Shown here piece by piece: positions 18,001 through 26,560 of a stretch of DNA of 27,452 nt. The position numbers and the translations under genes are program-made. Source of the DNA: a virus; IMG/VR virus record IMGVR_UViG_3300028392_000246, positions 1 through 27,452 of that record; one strand, written 5' to 3'. The number at the start of each line of letters is the position of its first letter. Positions within the stretch are counted from its first letter, which is position 1. The notes beneath the pieces were generated by a model. That model ran no database searches. It was not told where the DNA came from and saw nothing but the letters and a program-made list of their open reading frames with translations.

Positions 18001-21000
18001 AAATCTTTTACGATTGTGTAAGTCATATGTTGCATTATATCATTAACTTGTTCACCTGTGAATCCAGCTAATTTAAATTCTGAATTCTCATCACCAATAG
18101 CACTATCTATATCAATAATTCCTTTCTGAGCAAATGATAATCCTGCTAACGATGGTGAGTACTGAGCATAATATCCTGTACCAATATTTTCAAATAGTCT
18201 ATCAGTGTTCTCTTGTGCATGTTTTCCAAGAAAGAACGTCTTAATAAAATCTAAGATCTGTGAAAAGATTCTAGAAAGTAGAGATTTACTTTCTGTAGCT
18301 TCTTGTTTTAATGTATGATCTCTAAACTCTTCAGCAAGTTTTTCTTTAATATCTTGATCTGTAGCTTCAGAATATTTAATCTCTTTAGAAGTAAAAGGAT
18401 CTGTGTAAGAACCTTTTCTGTTTCTAAACTCTTTTAGTACAGCATCTCTTTCTCCTTGAGAAGTAAACATCTTCCATACAGCCTCAAACACTTCATGATA
18501 AACTGTTCCTACTTCTGCATTCTGATATAGATAGATAGCACCATCTTTCAACATACCAAAGGCTAATTTACCACCAGTTGCTTGAATGATGTTTCTTACT
18601 CTGTATAAAGGAAGATTTGGTAGGTTTTTACTAATCCATTGTTCTACCTTTTTCCAATCTTCTGTTTGAAAGTTTTTAAAGTTATTAGCAACTTGTAATC
18701 TATAATCACTTCCTCTTTTACTATCTCCTTGTTGCTTTCTTTGATTAATCTTTTTTTGCAAATTAGGATTTACCTTAGGAGCTTCAGTTGGTTTACTACT
18801 TTCTAAAGCTTTTAATTCTGCATCAAAATATCCAGTAAGAAAAGCACTAGCAATATTTTCAATATCACCTTTGTTACCTTTCTCATCATGCCATTTCATT
18901 GTTGTTTGAATGGTACTATCCATTCTAGTAATCGAAACCTCTTTCTTCTCCCATCCTAATTTTTCAGCAAGTTTATCACTAATTTTCTTTGATAATTCAA
19001 TTATCAATCCATTTATACGTCTCCCTTCTTTTGTAGCAATACCAACTTCATCTCTATAAGTTCTATCACCACTCATCTTTTTCTCACCAGTCATAAATGG
19101 CATAGCTTCTGCTTCACCATCTTCTAATTTAACTCCTAACTTTTCTATATCAGCTTTCTTAGCTTCTATATCAGAAACTGCAGGAGCTTTTTCAGTCTGT
19201 TTTTGAGCTGGAGCTTCTGGAGCAGGAGCTTGTTGATTTCTAATTTTTGCAGTGATTATTTGTCTAATGAAACTCTTAGTTATTTTAAAAGCATCTTCAT
19301 CTGACATATCAGCTGTTATTCCTGTTCCAGGAATATTTTCTAATATACCAGTTAATTTTTCTAGTTTTATTTTAAATTCTGAATCAGAATCTTCATCAGG
19401 AATTAATATACCACTAGGAGTGTCAGAATTAACATCAAACTTTTCTGGATCTATACTAAATGTAATTTCTACATTTCCTAATTTATCAAGCACTGTTGTA
19501 TTCTTCTCTCCTGTAAGATCAAATAATTTAGATTCTTTAGGAGCAGTAGTCACCTTAGTAGATTTAGCTATAATAGGTTCCGCAGAGCTAGAGCTCTTTT
19601 TATCCATTAAAGTGAAGTAGATTCCTTTTCTGTTAGTATCTGTAGCATTTTTTAAAGGCTTCATTTGTGTTGTCAAAGGAATATCTACACCAGATCTAAT
19701 CTTTCCTTCAGGATCTTTAGCAGATAATAAGTAAGATTGATAGTTTTGCCATTCTCTGGTTTTAATATCATTACCATCTATCTCTAGAATCTCTGTATAC
19801 TTAGCGTTCCAAGGCCTCACCTTAGAACCTTTTGTTAAAGATGAATTAACATTATGATATAACTTAGATAGTCTATCTATAATAGCTTCTTTGTTCTTTT
19901 CAAGTTCTTTAGGATCTAGATAGAATTGTGTTTCATCTTTACCAATCTTTAATTTCATATTCTCAAAGAATATACTACTATATCCAGCAGCTTTCCTATT
20001 TCCTTGAGCATCTGTAGGAGTACCCCAATACACCACTGACTTTAACCAGTTGTATAGCATTTGAGATTCTCCAGATTTAAGATTACCATCAGTAAATAAA
20101 TTAGTAGATAGTTTCTTAATAACATCAAACATTAACTTAGCTTCCTTAGTAGTAAATTGTCTGTTGTCCAACTTAACCATTCCATTAGTTGTAAATAATG
20201 TAGGAAGTCCTTTGATGTTATTCATAGTGACAGATCCTCTTGTTTGAGCATCATCACTTGTAGCAATACCTACAACTCGTTTAGTTCTTAGTTGAGTATC
20301 ATTAACTAATCCAGCTTCTATTACAGGAGTTCTTGCTGAATAATCTCTTTCGAATTTACCAGAAGCACTTAGTTCTCCTACATAACTAGGAGACCCAAAA
20401 GATGCAGCTATTTGATATAAATCAGAGGTAGGGTTATTTAAGATTTGTTCTCTCCATTTATTATATTCTTTTTCAAGAGCTACAATTTCATCTTCTCTAT
20501 AATCAGCATCTCTAAACATAGAGTCGCCACCAGCCCAAGATAATTTTATAGGAAAGGTTTGATATATCGTATTTTCTAAAGTGGGTTTAGCTAATTTCTT
20601 ACCATCAACACTTACAAAATACTTTTCACCAGTTGTAGGATCTATACCCATTACAACCATTGCAATAGTTTTTGTAGGATCAATACTTGCGTCTCCTGTA
20701 CCTTTATCTTTTAACCATTGTGTAAGACCAGGTAAACCAACAATAGCTTCGTTACCAGATGTAACTACAACACCACGAAAGTTTTCACTTCCAGGTAGAT
20801 CATAATAATTAGCACCAAACTGATTAGCACGAACATGATGTGGAGCTGAAGCAGCCTCAGAATATCCCTCAACAGGAGGACTGGTAGAATTCTTAACTTG
20901 TTGATCTGTTTTTCTAGAATCTATTTCATAAGGTCTATCAAAATCAGCAGTGGGAACACTATCTTCATCTACAGTGGATAATAACTCTTTAGAAAGATTA

Positions 21001-23882
21001 TCATTCTGCATAATCTTTTGTTTCTCAACTCTTTCTTCTATCTCAGTTTTAGAATCTTCATTAAACTTAGTTTCTACAGCAGATATTAATTCTGGATTAT
21101 TTAATGAATTAACATATTCTAATTTATCAACTCCTTCTGTAGGTTTTTCAATACTAGAGAACTTCTCATCTTTTAATGTTTCATCAATGGCTTTATCCAT
21201 TGTTTTTTTAAGTTCTTCAGCATCTGCTTCTGCAGTTCCTATATTATATCCTATAAACTGTTCAGAATCTAAATACTCAGAAGTTCCATTAGGATTTGTA
21301 ACTTGTAATTTACCATCAACTGGTCCTGAAATGATTGTTATCTTTGGAGCTAGTGTTAATGTATTTTCATCTCTATGAACAAGATCAGTTAAAGGATAAG
21401 TTTCTCCAACCTTTAACTCTTTATCAATAGTTTTAGTAGTGTCATTTAAATCTACTTGTTTTACAGATATAGGAGCATCTTCAGTGCTAGGACTATTCTT
21501 AAGATCTTCTAATATCTTCTTGTTAGACTTAGCCTGTTCTTTCATAAGATCAAACGTATCTCTAAAAGTAGTTCTGTCTATAGATTGTTTATATGCTTCT
21601 TTTGTTAATTCTAATGCATGTTCAAGTGCTTCATTTTGATCTATTAACTTATTTGCTTGTAGTTCTTGAGGAGAAGAAGGTTTTTCTACTCTCTCTAATA
21701 TACCAAGATTTGCCAATTGAGCAGTGTTCTTCTGTAACTGAGAGCTAAAGAATATTTGATCTGCAGCATTAAAGTATTGAAAGTTCTTTGTACCATTAAT
21801 ATAATTAGCAGCAAGTTTAACTTCATCAGGATTAGTTCTATCTACATTAAGACTAGTAAACCCTGCATGTCTTTGATCAATAGCATCATGTGCTTTTTTT
21901 AATTCTAATACATGAGCAATATTTCTTTGTAGTTGAACTTCAGGAGTAACTTGTATACCTGCTTCAGTATCATTAACTCTATTAATATCTTCCTTCTGAT
22001 TTTTTGCTTCAAACTTTAAAAGGTTAGTTAAATACTCCATACCATTAGGGTCATCAAAAAAGTTTTGACCTAATGCAGCTAGCGAGTTAAAGTTTAATTG
22101 ATCTAATGATAGTTTGTTACCATCTTTAATAGCTTGCACCTTTGCTAAGATTTCAGTTTGGGAATCCATCATGGATATACCCATTGCTGCAAGTCTCTCT
22201 TGATTAAACTTAGGTTGAGCTTTGCCTTTATCATCAACGGTTGTAGCTATCTTACCATTTTCATCTTTTTCAAATATATCATCTGGTGTATAGAAGTATC
22301 TTCTTCTAGCAACAGCTTGTGTTATTCCTTCTCTGAATTTTTGAGCAGCTTCATCTTGTTGACTATAACTTTCTTGTTTAAGTGCTTTAGAAAGTTTATT
22401 ACTAGATTTTGCAGCATGACCACCTAAAGTCATCAACATACCTTGTATAGTACCTAGAGCAATGTTATTCTGACCATTAGGATCATTAACGTTATCTAAC
22501 CAATCTTTCATGATGCTACCAAATCCACCCTGGTCTTTTTCTATTTTATCATCTTTAATTTTACCAGCGATAGAATCTTCTAAATATCTACCAACAGCAA
22601 CTTGCATGCTCTCATTCTGACCATGTTCAAGTCCTGTTAATAATGTCTTTCCTAATATCTTACTGATGGTAGGCTTAGCAGAAACAGCTGATGTTTCAAG
22701 AGCTTCCAAAGTTTCAGCATTAAAAAACTTTTTTAACGCACTCTCTGCACTTTTTGCTGTAGAGAATATCTGAGGAAGTTCATAAAAAGAAGCACCTATA
22801 CTTAAAGGAAGTGTATATGCAAATCCTTTCATTGCTCCTTCTGCTGCTTTTTGTTCTATTTCTTCATCTGAAATATTAATAAGTCCTTGATCTTTTTGTT
22901 CATGTAAAGCTTTTCTAATAGACACTTGTGCTTCTTTGCCATTCAATCCAGATTGACCAATTATATTCCATGAATATAATTCGGCTTTTTGAGCAGCTTG
23001 AATAAGTCCTTTAAATCTTAAAGTTGCTGCAGCTTCTAAATCAACAGTTCCTGTAGCAGCAGTTTTGTAGATTTGATTACCTAGCATCTTACCTAACTTA
23101 CCATACAATTCAGGATTATCAGCAAGTGCTTGTATAGCTTTAGATCCAAGTCCTGTAGCTTTTAGTCCACCAGAAGCTTCATCTAATGCAGCTCCAAATA
23201 ATCCAAATCCTTTAGCCTCTAAAGCTCCAGGAGCAACCATAGATGCTGTAAGAGCAAGACGATCTGCAGCATCATCTAACCACCAACTAGTTGTAGTTAA
23301 TTTACTCCAGATATTACCATTTGTATATTTATCAGTTTTATATATAGGATTTGTTTCTTGCACCTTCTCTTTCCATACATCTCCTAAATTAGTCAAGAAA
23401 TTATCTGTCATTAAAGAAACAGCATTTCCATTATTAATAACATCTCCCTTTCCACCAAGTGCTTGGTTTGTTAAATTTGCTATTCCTCCAACAGCTGCAG
23501 GAATTGCACCTAATATAAATCCAGCGTTCTGTAAAAAGTAAGCTCCTGTTTTATTAACAAAGTTCCAACCAGCATTTGCCACTCTGTCTAAACCAGATTG
23601 TCCTTGTGCGTGATAGTCTTCTTGATCTTTAACAGTGGGATTATAAACACCATATCTTTTATTATCTAATAGTTCTTTTTGACTATATACAACATCAGGT
23701 TTACTGTAATCTGATGTACTACTATAATAATCAATTAAATCCATACCATTAGTCTGTGGCACACCACCACCATCTAATGTAGGATTAGGTTGTATAATAT
23801 CAGCAGCTGGATTGTATGCGGACTTATTATCTCTAGGAGACTCAGGAGTTATGATTGGATCTAAACCTTGAAAATCTGGCAT
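12096..23882 (-). CDS. Giant virion RNA polymerase polyprotein of a crAss-like phage (3,928 aa)
   Basis: The active-site loop is DFDID at residues 3154-3158 (GSDFDIDKLS). About 40 residues before it is FRIPTQKQ (3114-3121), mirroring the NRAPTLHR...NADFDGD order of cellular beta' subunits. In crAss-like phages (phi14:2 gp66) such single-chain enzymes are packaged and transcribe early genes after ejection. Residues 1-150 are low-complexity, then hydrophobic at 113-137 (FLQNAGFILGAIPAAVGGI), possibly for membrane passage. A Pro/Ala linker lies near 1550-1570. Residues about 1745-1855 are zincin-like with HEVFE (1796-1800) and EEF at 1851-1853; the second His is Glu. The C-terminal ~60 residues are very acidic. 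By my recollection phi14:2 gp66 is about 2,200 aa, so the N-terminal ~1,700 residues probably form a fused cargo protein. The gene is one unbroken frame, 12 bp after the 859-aa gene. Confidence 0.88.
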   Translation of the reverse strand: MPDFQGLDPIITPESPRDNKSAYNPAADIIQPNPTLDGGGVPQTNGMDLIDYYSSTSDYSKPDVVYSQKELLDNKRYGVYNPTVKDQEDYHAQGQSGLDRVANAGWNFVNKTGAYFLQNAGFILGAIPAAVGGIANLTNQALGGKGDVINNGNAVSLMTDNFLTNLGDVWKEKVQETNPIYKTDKYTNGNIWSKLTTTSWWLDDAADRLALTASMVAPGALEAKGFGLFGAALDEASGGLKATGLGSKAIQALADNPELYGKLGKMLGNQIYKTAATGTVDLEAAATLRFKGLIQAAQKAELYSWNIIGQSGLNGKEAQVSIRKALHEQKDQGLINISDEEIEQKAAEGAMKGFAYTLPLSIGASFYELPQIFSTAKSAESALKKFFNAETLEALETSAVSAKPTISKILGKTLLTGLEHGQNESMQVAVGRYLEDSIAGKIKDDKIEKDQGGFGSIMKDWLDNVNDPNGQNNIALGTIQGMLMTLGGHAAKSSNKLSKALKQESYSQQDEAAQKFREGITQAVARRRYFYTPDDIFEKDENGKIATTVDDKGKAQPKFNQERLAAMGISMMDSQTEILAKVQAIKDGNKLSLDQLNFNSLAALGQNFFDDPNGMEYLTNLLKFEAKNQKEDINRVNDTEAGIQVTPEVQLQRNIAHVLELKKAHDAIDQRHAGFTSLNVDRTNPDEVKLAANYINGTKNFQYFNAADQIFFSSQLQKNTAQLANLGILERVEKPSSPQELQANKLIDQNEALEHALELTKEAYKQSIDRTTFRDTFDLMKEQAKSNKKILEDLKNSPSTEDAPISVKQVDLNDTTKTIDKELKVGETYPLTDLVHRDENTLTLAPKITIISGPVDGKLQVTNPNGTSEYLDSEQFIGYNIGTAEADAEELKKTMDKAIDETLKDEKFSSIEKPTEGVDKLEYVNSLNNPELISAVETKFNEDSKTEIEERVEKQKIMQNDNLSKELLSTVDEDSVPTADFDRPYEIDSRKTDQQVKNSTSPPVEGYSEAASAPHHVRANQFGANYYDLPGSENFRGVVVTSGNEAIVGLPGLTQWLKDKGTGDASIDPTKTIAMVVMGIDPTTGEKYFVSVDGKKLAKPTLENTIYQTFPIKLSWAGGDSMFRDADYREDEIVALEKEYNKWREQILNNPTSDLYQIAASFGSPSYVGELSASGKFERDYSARTPVIEAGLVNDTQLRTKRVVGIATSDDAQTRGSVTMNNIKGLPTLFTTNGMVKLDNRQFTTKEAKLMFDVIKKLSTNLFTDGNLKSGESQMLYNWLKSVVYWGTPTDAQGNRKAAGYSSIFFENMKLKIGKDETQFYLDPKELEKNKEAIIDRLSKLYHNVNSSLTKGSKVRPWNAKYTEILEIDGNDIKTREWQNYQSYLLSAKDPEGKIRSGVDIPLTTQMKPLKNATDTNRKGIYFTLMDKKSSSSAEPIIAKSTKVTTAPKESKLFDLTGEKNTTVLDKLGNVEITFSIDPEKFDVNSDTPSGILIPDEDSDSEFKIKLEKLTGILENIPGTGITADMSDEDAFKITKSFIRQIITAKIRNQQAPAPEAPAQKQTEKAPAVSDIEAKKADIEKLGVKLEDGEAEAMPFMTGEKKMSGDRTYRDEVGIATKEGRRINGLIIELSKKISDKLAEKLGWEKKEVSITRMDSTIQTTMKWHDEKGNKGDIENIASAFLTGYFDAELKALESSKPTEAPKVNPNLQKKINQRKQQGDSKRGSDYRLQVANNFKNFQTEDWKKVEQWISKNLPNLPLYRVRNIIQATGGKLAFGMLKDGAIYLYQNAEVGTVYHEVFEAVWKMFTSQGERDAVLKEFRNRKGSYTDPFTSKEIKYSEATDQDIKEKLAEEFRDHTLKQEATESKSLLSRIFSQILDFIKTFFLGKHAQENTDRLFENIGTGYYAQYSPSLAGLSFAQKGIIDIDSAIGDENSEFKLAGFTGEQVNDIMQHMTYTIVKDLFESNEGLFNLVGATANKAQVYETLKDELGDLIAENVVQLEKMTDQDATPEERAAAIEANNILYGNILDNWDDLQAKHQEYIKSYGIEFDENDDLIPTMDRSKDDPYGDASKIDHMKKANAAIKLLLASLPVTNADGSNKLSSIGGYTLVPMSEAFISVMNNTHNSRSIDEMVSRIKKMADQDPKYTKLYNRLSKMKNIGDLDNKADLQLLASLWRTFKKQSPIVKNVYLLENGDIQVGDANFSTAARQAQQDFIEDIKGSIDDGSKYFTYNSYKNVYYGNPKAIENVKLDSLQAQVDFLKEIGIEFDYNKLSTMPEKTLFSKAVNGIRQSIANAKQVVTFSGKSLDIDKRLRQLGEIKAKMDNPEFSSTYYNVNGELTQTFIGTNAASDLYDHLSQINNLNELVGTNYEYLLTDTFARNSDLLYSMFDKESGDKIEQDEDSEFDTKQLLHTGYAGGVVDEDSGKQKEASKLNYKDRVLQELNLNREGYYLNLIPGDASLEWMLFMGNRINISDILTNYKAIHDKFRGYFIDEFNLSKDNRPIALLKLTDEDKAAGKKQRESTDLRFFKSILGEELHNEVISKEGTAEQVYDSFTDPDSKINQIDEKVTEFINREKESLKKTLTDYNLLKEYDNGFKTDGLSFGKELMKSEELDRELAALSANYIMNNIELHKILYSDPYQYSDELKRIKSFSSPRQSIIADSVEMNEALNNVWNKRFAVGTIGHTDFNIDSFKTITLGDVTAGSLLTNTTWTETDGGGIISLPAARNFKIRSGDWDSEQERQYEYDIAWEKQDKGQKLTKAEKRTLRESNPQIKRTYTPIKPIVSGNKANGKTYNDIVLDKFALTILSYRAAKEIKADSNAVKLYNMMQDQQIDYAVYESGRKVGAEQVHQLYDLKTGDFNEAPFSGIINVPFSIMSVQSEVPSKDDNLVTRGSQMTKLATLDFMAAGVPIDYKGSYEDWYSLKTEEEREKASPLYKEIKNNQDILERMIENGVNSLLKTFDIIKVDGGYKLGKIDKIADTLKKELTKREVNDNILAALQGFKDGDVVIEATPAYQQIRNVLYSIADREVISPKINGGMKVQVPSTLLESNKVAAVKINGKNAYTSDTLKFYEDKDGQRVCEIMVGRWFKSDLSDEQLIKELKDSGVLDGVAFRIPTQKQNSIDVFRIARFLPEEFGDSVVIPSQLVEKVGSDFDIDKLSIYLKNVDDSERGVPRMLSTKGEGKGNLENAYIESLQNLIGHPLNFERLTTSNSADQLKGLAKKIVDKMGLGSFDYGSTGNMLGRRFMSRLRHAFVSGKYAIGIAAVNQTNHSLNQRSPIVLDFEARKDLLSAADRKFLKDGKIKFEKYNQIDGKPTISMITNADDEYISDILGQFIDGYVDISKGPWIMELGATPNVASTWMFLTKVGVPINTTAYFMNQPIIREYLRELERSGYSWLFNTGVLNKIQKKYKADGYFTSKMPSEEKLFENIGKTTFDKVGKSEQRFILNEFLKYAKMAEHMFKLTQGTNFDTASFNDPFLVFRKMEQLDKARNTIFSSADSLLKNSFLGKLMNSITDIRNALATVLKADQGRTRQVLQDVLTPYVEMNDRDFVRTSQRAVSTLFDWAVQTNEGLNKKIKSQLIGKDNTAKKMWNFVKKVKKDSTHPLYNNQVINILKPHFGAPGEVNNLQIRNKNNKVYDQNQLTYAFTELKNYLESEGKGDLYDKLVKLSVLQSGLTESNISFTNLLPYEDVRKMYNDTLSDLDQLSTLEDFKNLNVFERNFWNYSDVVPYMAAKSKYDPVYNEHTYNENMSFPEKIYNGIKSGDIPQLLRISPFSKEAENDILVYTWEKNISSKEKAKMRKEADFSYKQKGLFKKVGSYDRGDGQMNYIYKAINAWGDGKFANEFYLTPQKSIIDNGFITADESISDEHIMSYFQGLGDDIESLLEDEQFSEDLQDPNQTLQDINDFLARDTEEKKDLDCNSAPF

Positions 23883-23894
23883 GCTTAATTCTTT

Positions 23895-26474
23895 TTAAAA
23901 TAATTTACCGTTAAACTTAGGATAGTAATTTCTAATTATAGTCTGTATACTAGCATCATCTAAAGATCTTAGAAACTCATTAGCATTATTAATTGACATA
24001 GGTTTTTCTATTTGAATAGGTAACCAATGCCCATCTGATAATTGTACTTGAAGCTTTGGAAATACAACACTATTATCATTAGTATCTTGACGAAGATCTG
24101 CAACTACTGTTGCTTTTTTAATACGTGGAAATGCTGTAGATTGCCATCTAGCTCCTGAAGGATCTTCACTACTACTAGCATTTGTTGTTCCTCCAGTCTT
24201 CTTCATATCACCTTTGATTTGTGATTCAAAAGTTGTTTGAGCTTCTGGAATTTGACCTATATCTGTACCTGATAAAGTTCTTTTTTGCGTACTTCCATCT
24301 GGACCAGTTACCCAAAGTTGTTTTATAATACCATCATTATATATACCATATTTAAGTCCAGATGATTCTTTTGGATTAGCTAACCATCCTTTTACTTTAC
24401 TATTGTCCCAATTATCATATCCACCTCTATCATGACTATCCATTGAACTTAAACCATTTGCTATACTTTCCCATTTTGCTTTTGATGTTTCTGAAGGAGT
24501 GATAACATAAGAAAGTTTAGGAGCATATTCTGGGGTTTTTGTAGCAATTAAATCATTAAACTTTCTATTGTAGACTGTTTGCTTTTCTGCATCCTTATGA
24601 ATAACATCATCATACTCTCCTCTACCTATACCAAGACTTAGTAACTTAGCAGCCCAGTTTGTTCCTGATCCTACAAATTTACTAACTCCTAATTTTTCAT
24701 CTAATAATTTTTCTTTGTTACTAAATTCAATTGGAGTTCCAGCAAGTGCTGCAGTTTGTTTTTCTTTAAATCTAGCAATATAATCAAATATTTCTCTAGG
24801 AGAATATGTAACTAATTTACCATTATTATCTTTAATACTTACTGGTGATTTTTGAGATAGATCTCTATTAATTTCTTCATCTATTTTTTGCATTTCAGGA
24901 TCATTCTTCATCTGTTGACTAGCACTATTTAAAACAGCAGCATTTAATCCCGCCTGTCTTCTACTTTCTAAGATAGAACTTACGGTAGATTTTAACTCAG
25001 GACCAATTGGATTTTTTACAGGGCCATGATAAGATCCAGTGATCATATTTTCAACATCAGCAGTTGTAATTGCAACTCTTTTACTAGGATCTATTATTCC
25101 TTTATTAGCATTATCTTCCACTTGTTGACGTAATGATTCTACACCAGATTTTGCTTGATTTGTATAAGTAGCAACTTGTTGACTTACAATATCCTTAGGT
25201 TGTTTATCAGGCTGTTCATTTCCTCCAATTGCTACAAATGGTACTGTACCACCATGAGCAGTCCAATATTTTAAATTATATTCATCTCTACCTAAACTCT
25301 CTTCAACCATTTGATGTATCACTGTGTTTTTAAATTCAGCTTGACTTAATGCAAGAGTGGATTGTTTTATTCCAAAATCAGAAGTCCAATGTTCAGCATC
25401 TAATATTGGATTATTAAGATATTTTAATGCTGTTTCTTCCCAAGAATGAGCATTTGCAAATTCTTTTATCATTCCATTTTTATAAATATCTGCTTTAGCT
25501 TGATTAGGATCTTTAGCAATAGCTGCTAATTGTTTATTTAAAGTTTCTGTCAATGTTCCTTTATACACCCCTCCTTCTCCAATTTGTTGTTGTAGTTCTT
25601 TTATAGTGGTAAGTGCTTCATTATATAAATGGTTATTTCCACTATTTGTAGCTGCATATTTTCTTAATGCATCTATTTTATCAGTGACTACTTTTATACC
25701 AGCTTCATATTCACCTTGAGCATGTTTAGCTAAATCTTCTGGTGTATAGTTTCTAAACTGATACATTCCAGAAATTTGTAATTGACGAAGATCATTAGCA
25801 TCAAGTGATGATCTCACTGCATTTTCTATTTTTGTTGAACTAATACCTTTATACCCATTCTCAACCATTGCCTTAGCAGTCTTACTATAATTTATATTTC
25901 CATCAGCATCAGTTTCCCAAGGAACTTCTTTATCAGAACCACTTTCATGAAGACTCTTTAATGCCTCTATCATTTTAGGTTGTAAATCTCTATATTCTAT
26001 ATATCCACCTGAATATGAAGCATTTACATCTTTGTTATTTAAATAAGAATTAGCTCCTTGATCAAAGAACCAATCATTATCTGCTGAACCTTTTCCTGCT
26101 TTATTAGCAGAAGTTTTATCTGCAACTCCTTGTTTTAATCTTTGTGTAGAGGCTACAGCATTTTGTATACGAGGATCTTTAACAATTGATGTTGCCATTC
26201 CTCCAACAGAATTAACTAACTGTTGATTAGAGAAGTCTCCAGCAGCAACAGTTTTTAATTTACCACCAAGTTCATCAAGTTTAGATTGTGCATATTGTCT
26301 TTGAGATTCATTAGCAATTTCCATCCCAGCTATATTATCCATTTGAGCTTGGATCTTTTGCACACCCTGATCATACTGAGATTGCTTTTGCATGCCCACA
26401 TTAACCATAGCTTCAACAGGAAGTTGCTCTACGTAAGGGGTGAATGGGGTTAATTGATCGGTAAATGATGCCAT
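23895..26474 (-). CDS. 859-aa internal virion / cargo protein
   Basis: This large soluble protein begins MASFTDQLTPFTPYVEQLPV. A region at about 25-110 follows, rich in Gln, Ala and Asn and probably helical (GMQKQSQYDQGVQKIQ, LDELGGKLKTVAAGDFSNQQ). This N-terminus (PYVEQLPVEAMVNVG, KQSQYDQG) is a pattern I associate with internal proteins of crAss-like and related Bacteroidota phages, though I cannot name a family. No membrane segment or enzymatic motif was seen. The C-terminal part contains a basic RIKKATVVADLR stretch. The gene is preceded by a well-formed promoter with a very short leader, and the polymerase gene follows after 12 bp, so it opens the cargo operon. Packaging and ejection with the polymerase is inferred from context. 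Confidence 0.75.
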   Translation of the reverse strand: MASFTDQLTPFTPYVEQLPVEAMVNVGMQKQSQYDQGVQKIQAQMDNIAGMEIANESQRQYAQSKLDELGGKLKTVAAGDFSNQQLVNSVGGMATSIVKDPRIQNAVASTQRLKQGVADKTSANKAGKGSADNDWFFDQGANSYLNNKDVNASYSGGYIEYRDLQPKMIEALKSLHESGSDKEVPWETDADGNINYSKTAKAMVENGYKGISSTKIENAVRSSLDANDLRQLQISGMYQFRNYTPEDLAKHAQGEYEAGIKVVTDKIDALRKYAATNSGNNHLYNEALTTIKELQQQIGEGGVYKGTLTETLNKQLAAIAKDPNQAKADIYKNGMIKEFANAHSWEETALKYLNNPILDAEHWTSDFGIKQSTLALSQAEFKNTVIHQMVEESLGRDEYNLKYWTAHGGTVPFVAIGGNEQPDKQPKDIVSQQVATYTNQAKSGVESLRQQVEDNANKGIIDPSKRVAITTADVENMITGSYHGPVKNPIGPELKSTVSSILESRRQAGLNAAVLNSASQQMKNDPEMQKIDEEINRDLSQKSPVSIKDNNGKLVTYSPREIFDYIARFKEKQTAALAGTPIEFSNKEKLLDEKLGVSKFVGSGTNWAAKLLSLGIGRGEYDDVIHKDAEKQTVYNRKFNDLIATKTPEYAPKLSYVITPSETSKAKWESIANGLSSMDSHDRGGYDNWDNSKVKGWLANPKESSGLKYGIYNDGIIKQLWVTGPDGSTQKRTLSGTDIGQIPEAQTTFESQIKGDMKKTGGTTNASSSEDPSGARWQSTAFPRIKKATVVADLRQDTNDNSVVFPKLQVQLSDGHWLPIQIEKPMSINNANEFLRSLDDASIQTIIRNYYPKFNGKLF

Positions 26475-26488
26475 ATGAATAGAATTAG

Positions 26489-26519
26489 CAAATGTAATTT
26501 AAAATATTTTACATACCAA
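26489..26519 (-). promoter_or_regulatory. Bacteroidota-type promoter for the cargo/RNA polymerase operon
   Basis: The minus strand reads TTG, 20 bp, then TACATTTG, matching TTG/TAnnTTTG. The -7 box ends 14 nt before the ATG at 26474, so the leader would be about 7-10 nt. The -33 element lies within an inverted repeat (26514-26548). Confidence 0.65.
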
Positions 26520-26548
26520 GAGAAATAACGATTTCAGTTAATTTGGTA
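26514..26548 (-). repeat. Nested inverted repeat overlapping the -33 element
   Basis: The outer arms TACCAA and TTGGTA (26514-26519, 26543-26548) enclose an inner hairpin GAAAT-AACG-ATTTC (26522-26535). It could be a weak transcript end for the upstream gene or a protein-binding site at the promoter. There is no U-tract, so a classical terminator is unlikely. Confidence 0.35.
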
Positions 26549-26560
26549 TAATCAGATTAG

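Noticed and set aside
20950-21378. 142-codon plus-strand frame, and similar ones at 19252-19620, 22158-22427 and 10423-10686
   Set aside because: All are antisense shadows of the giant minus-strand genes; compositions are dominated by Ser, Phe and Leu from reverse-read Glu/Lys codons.
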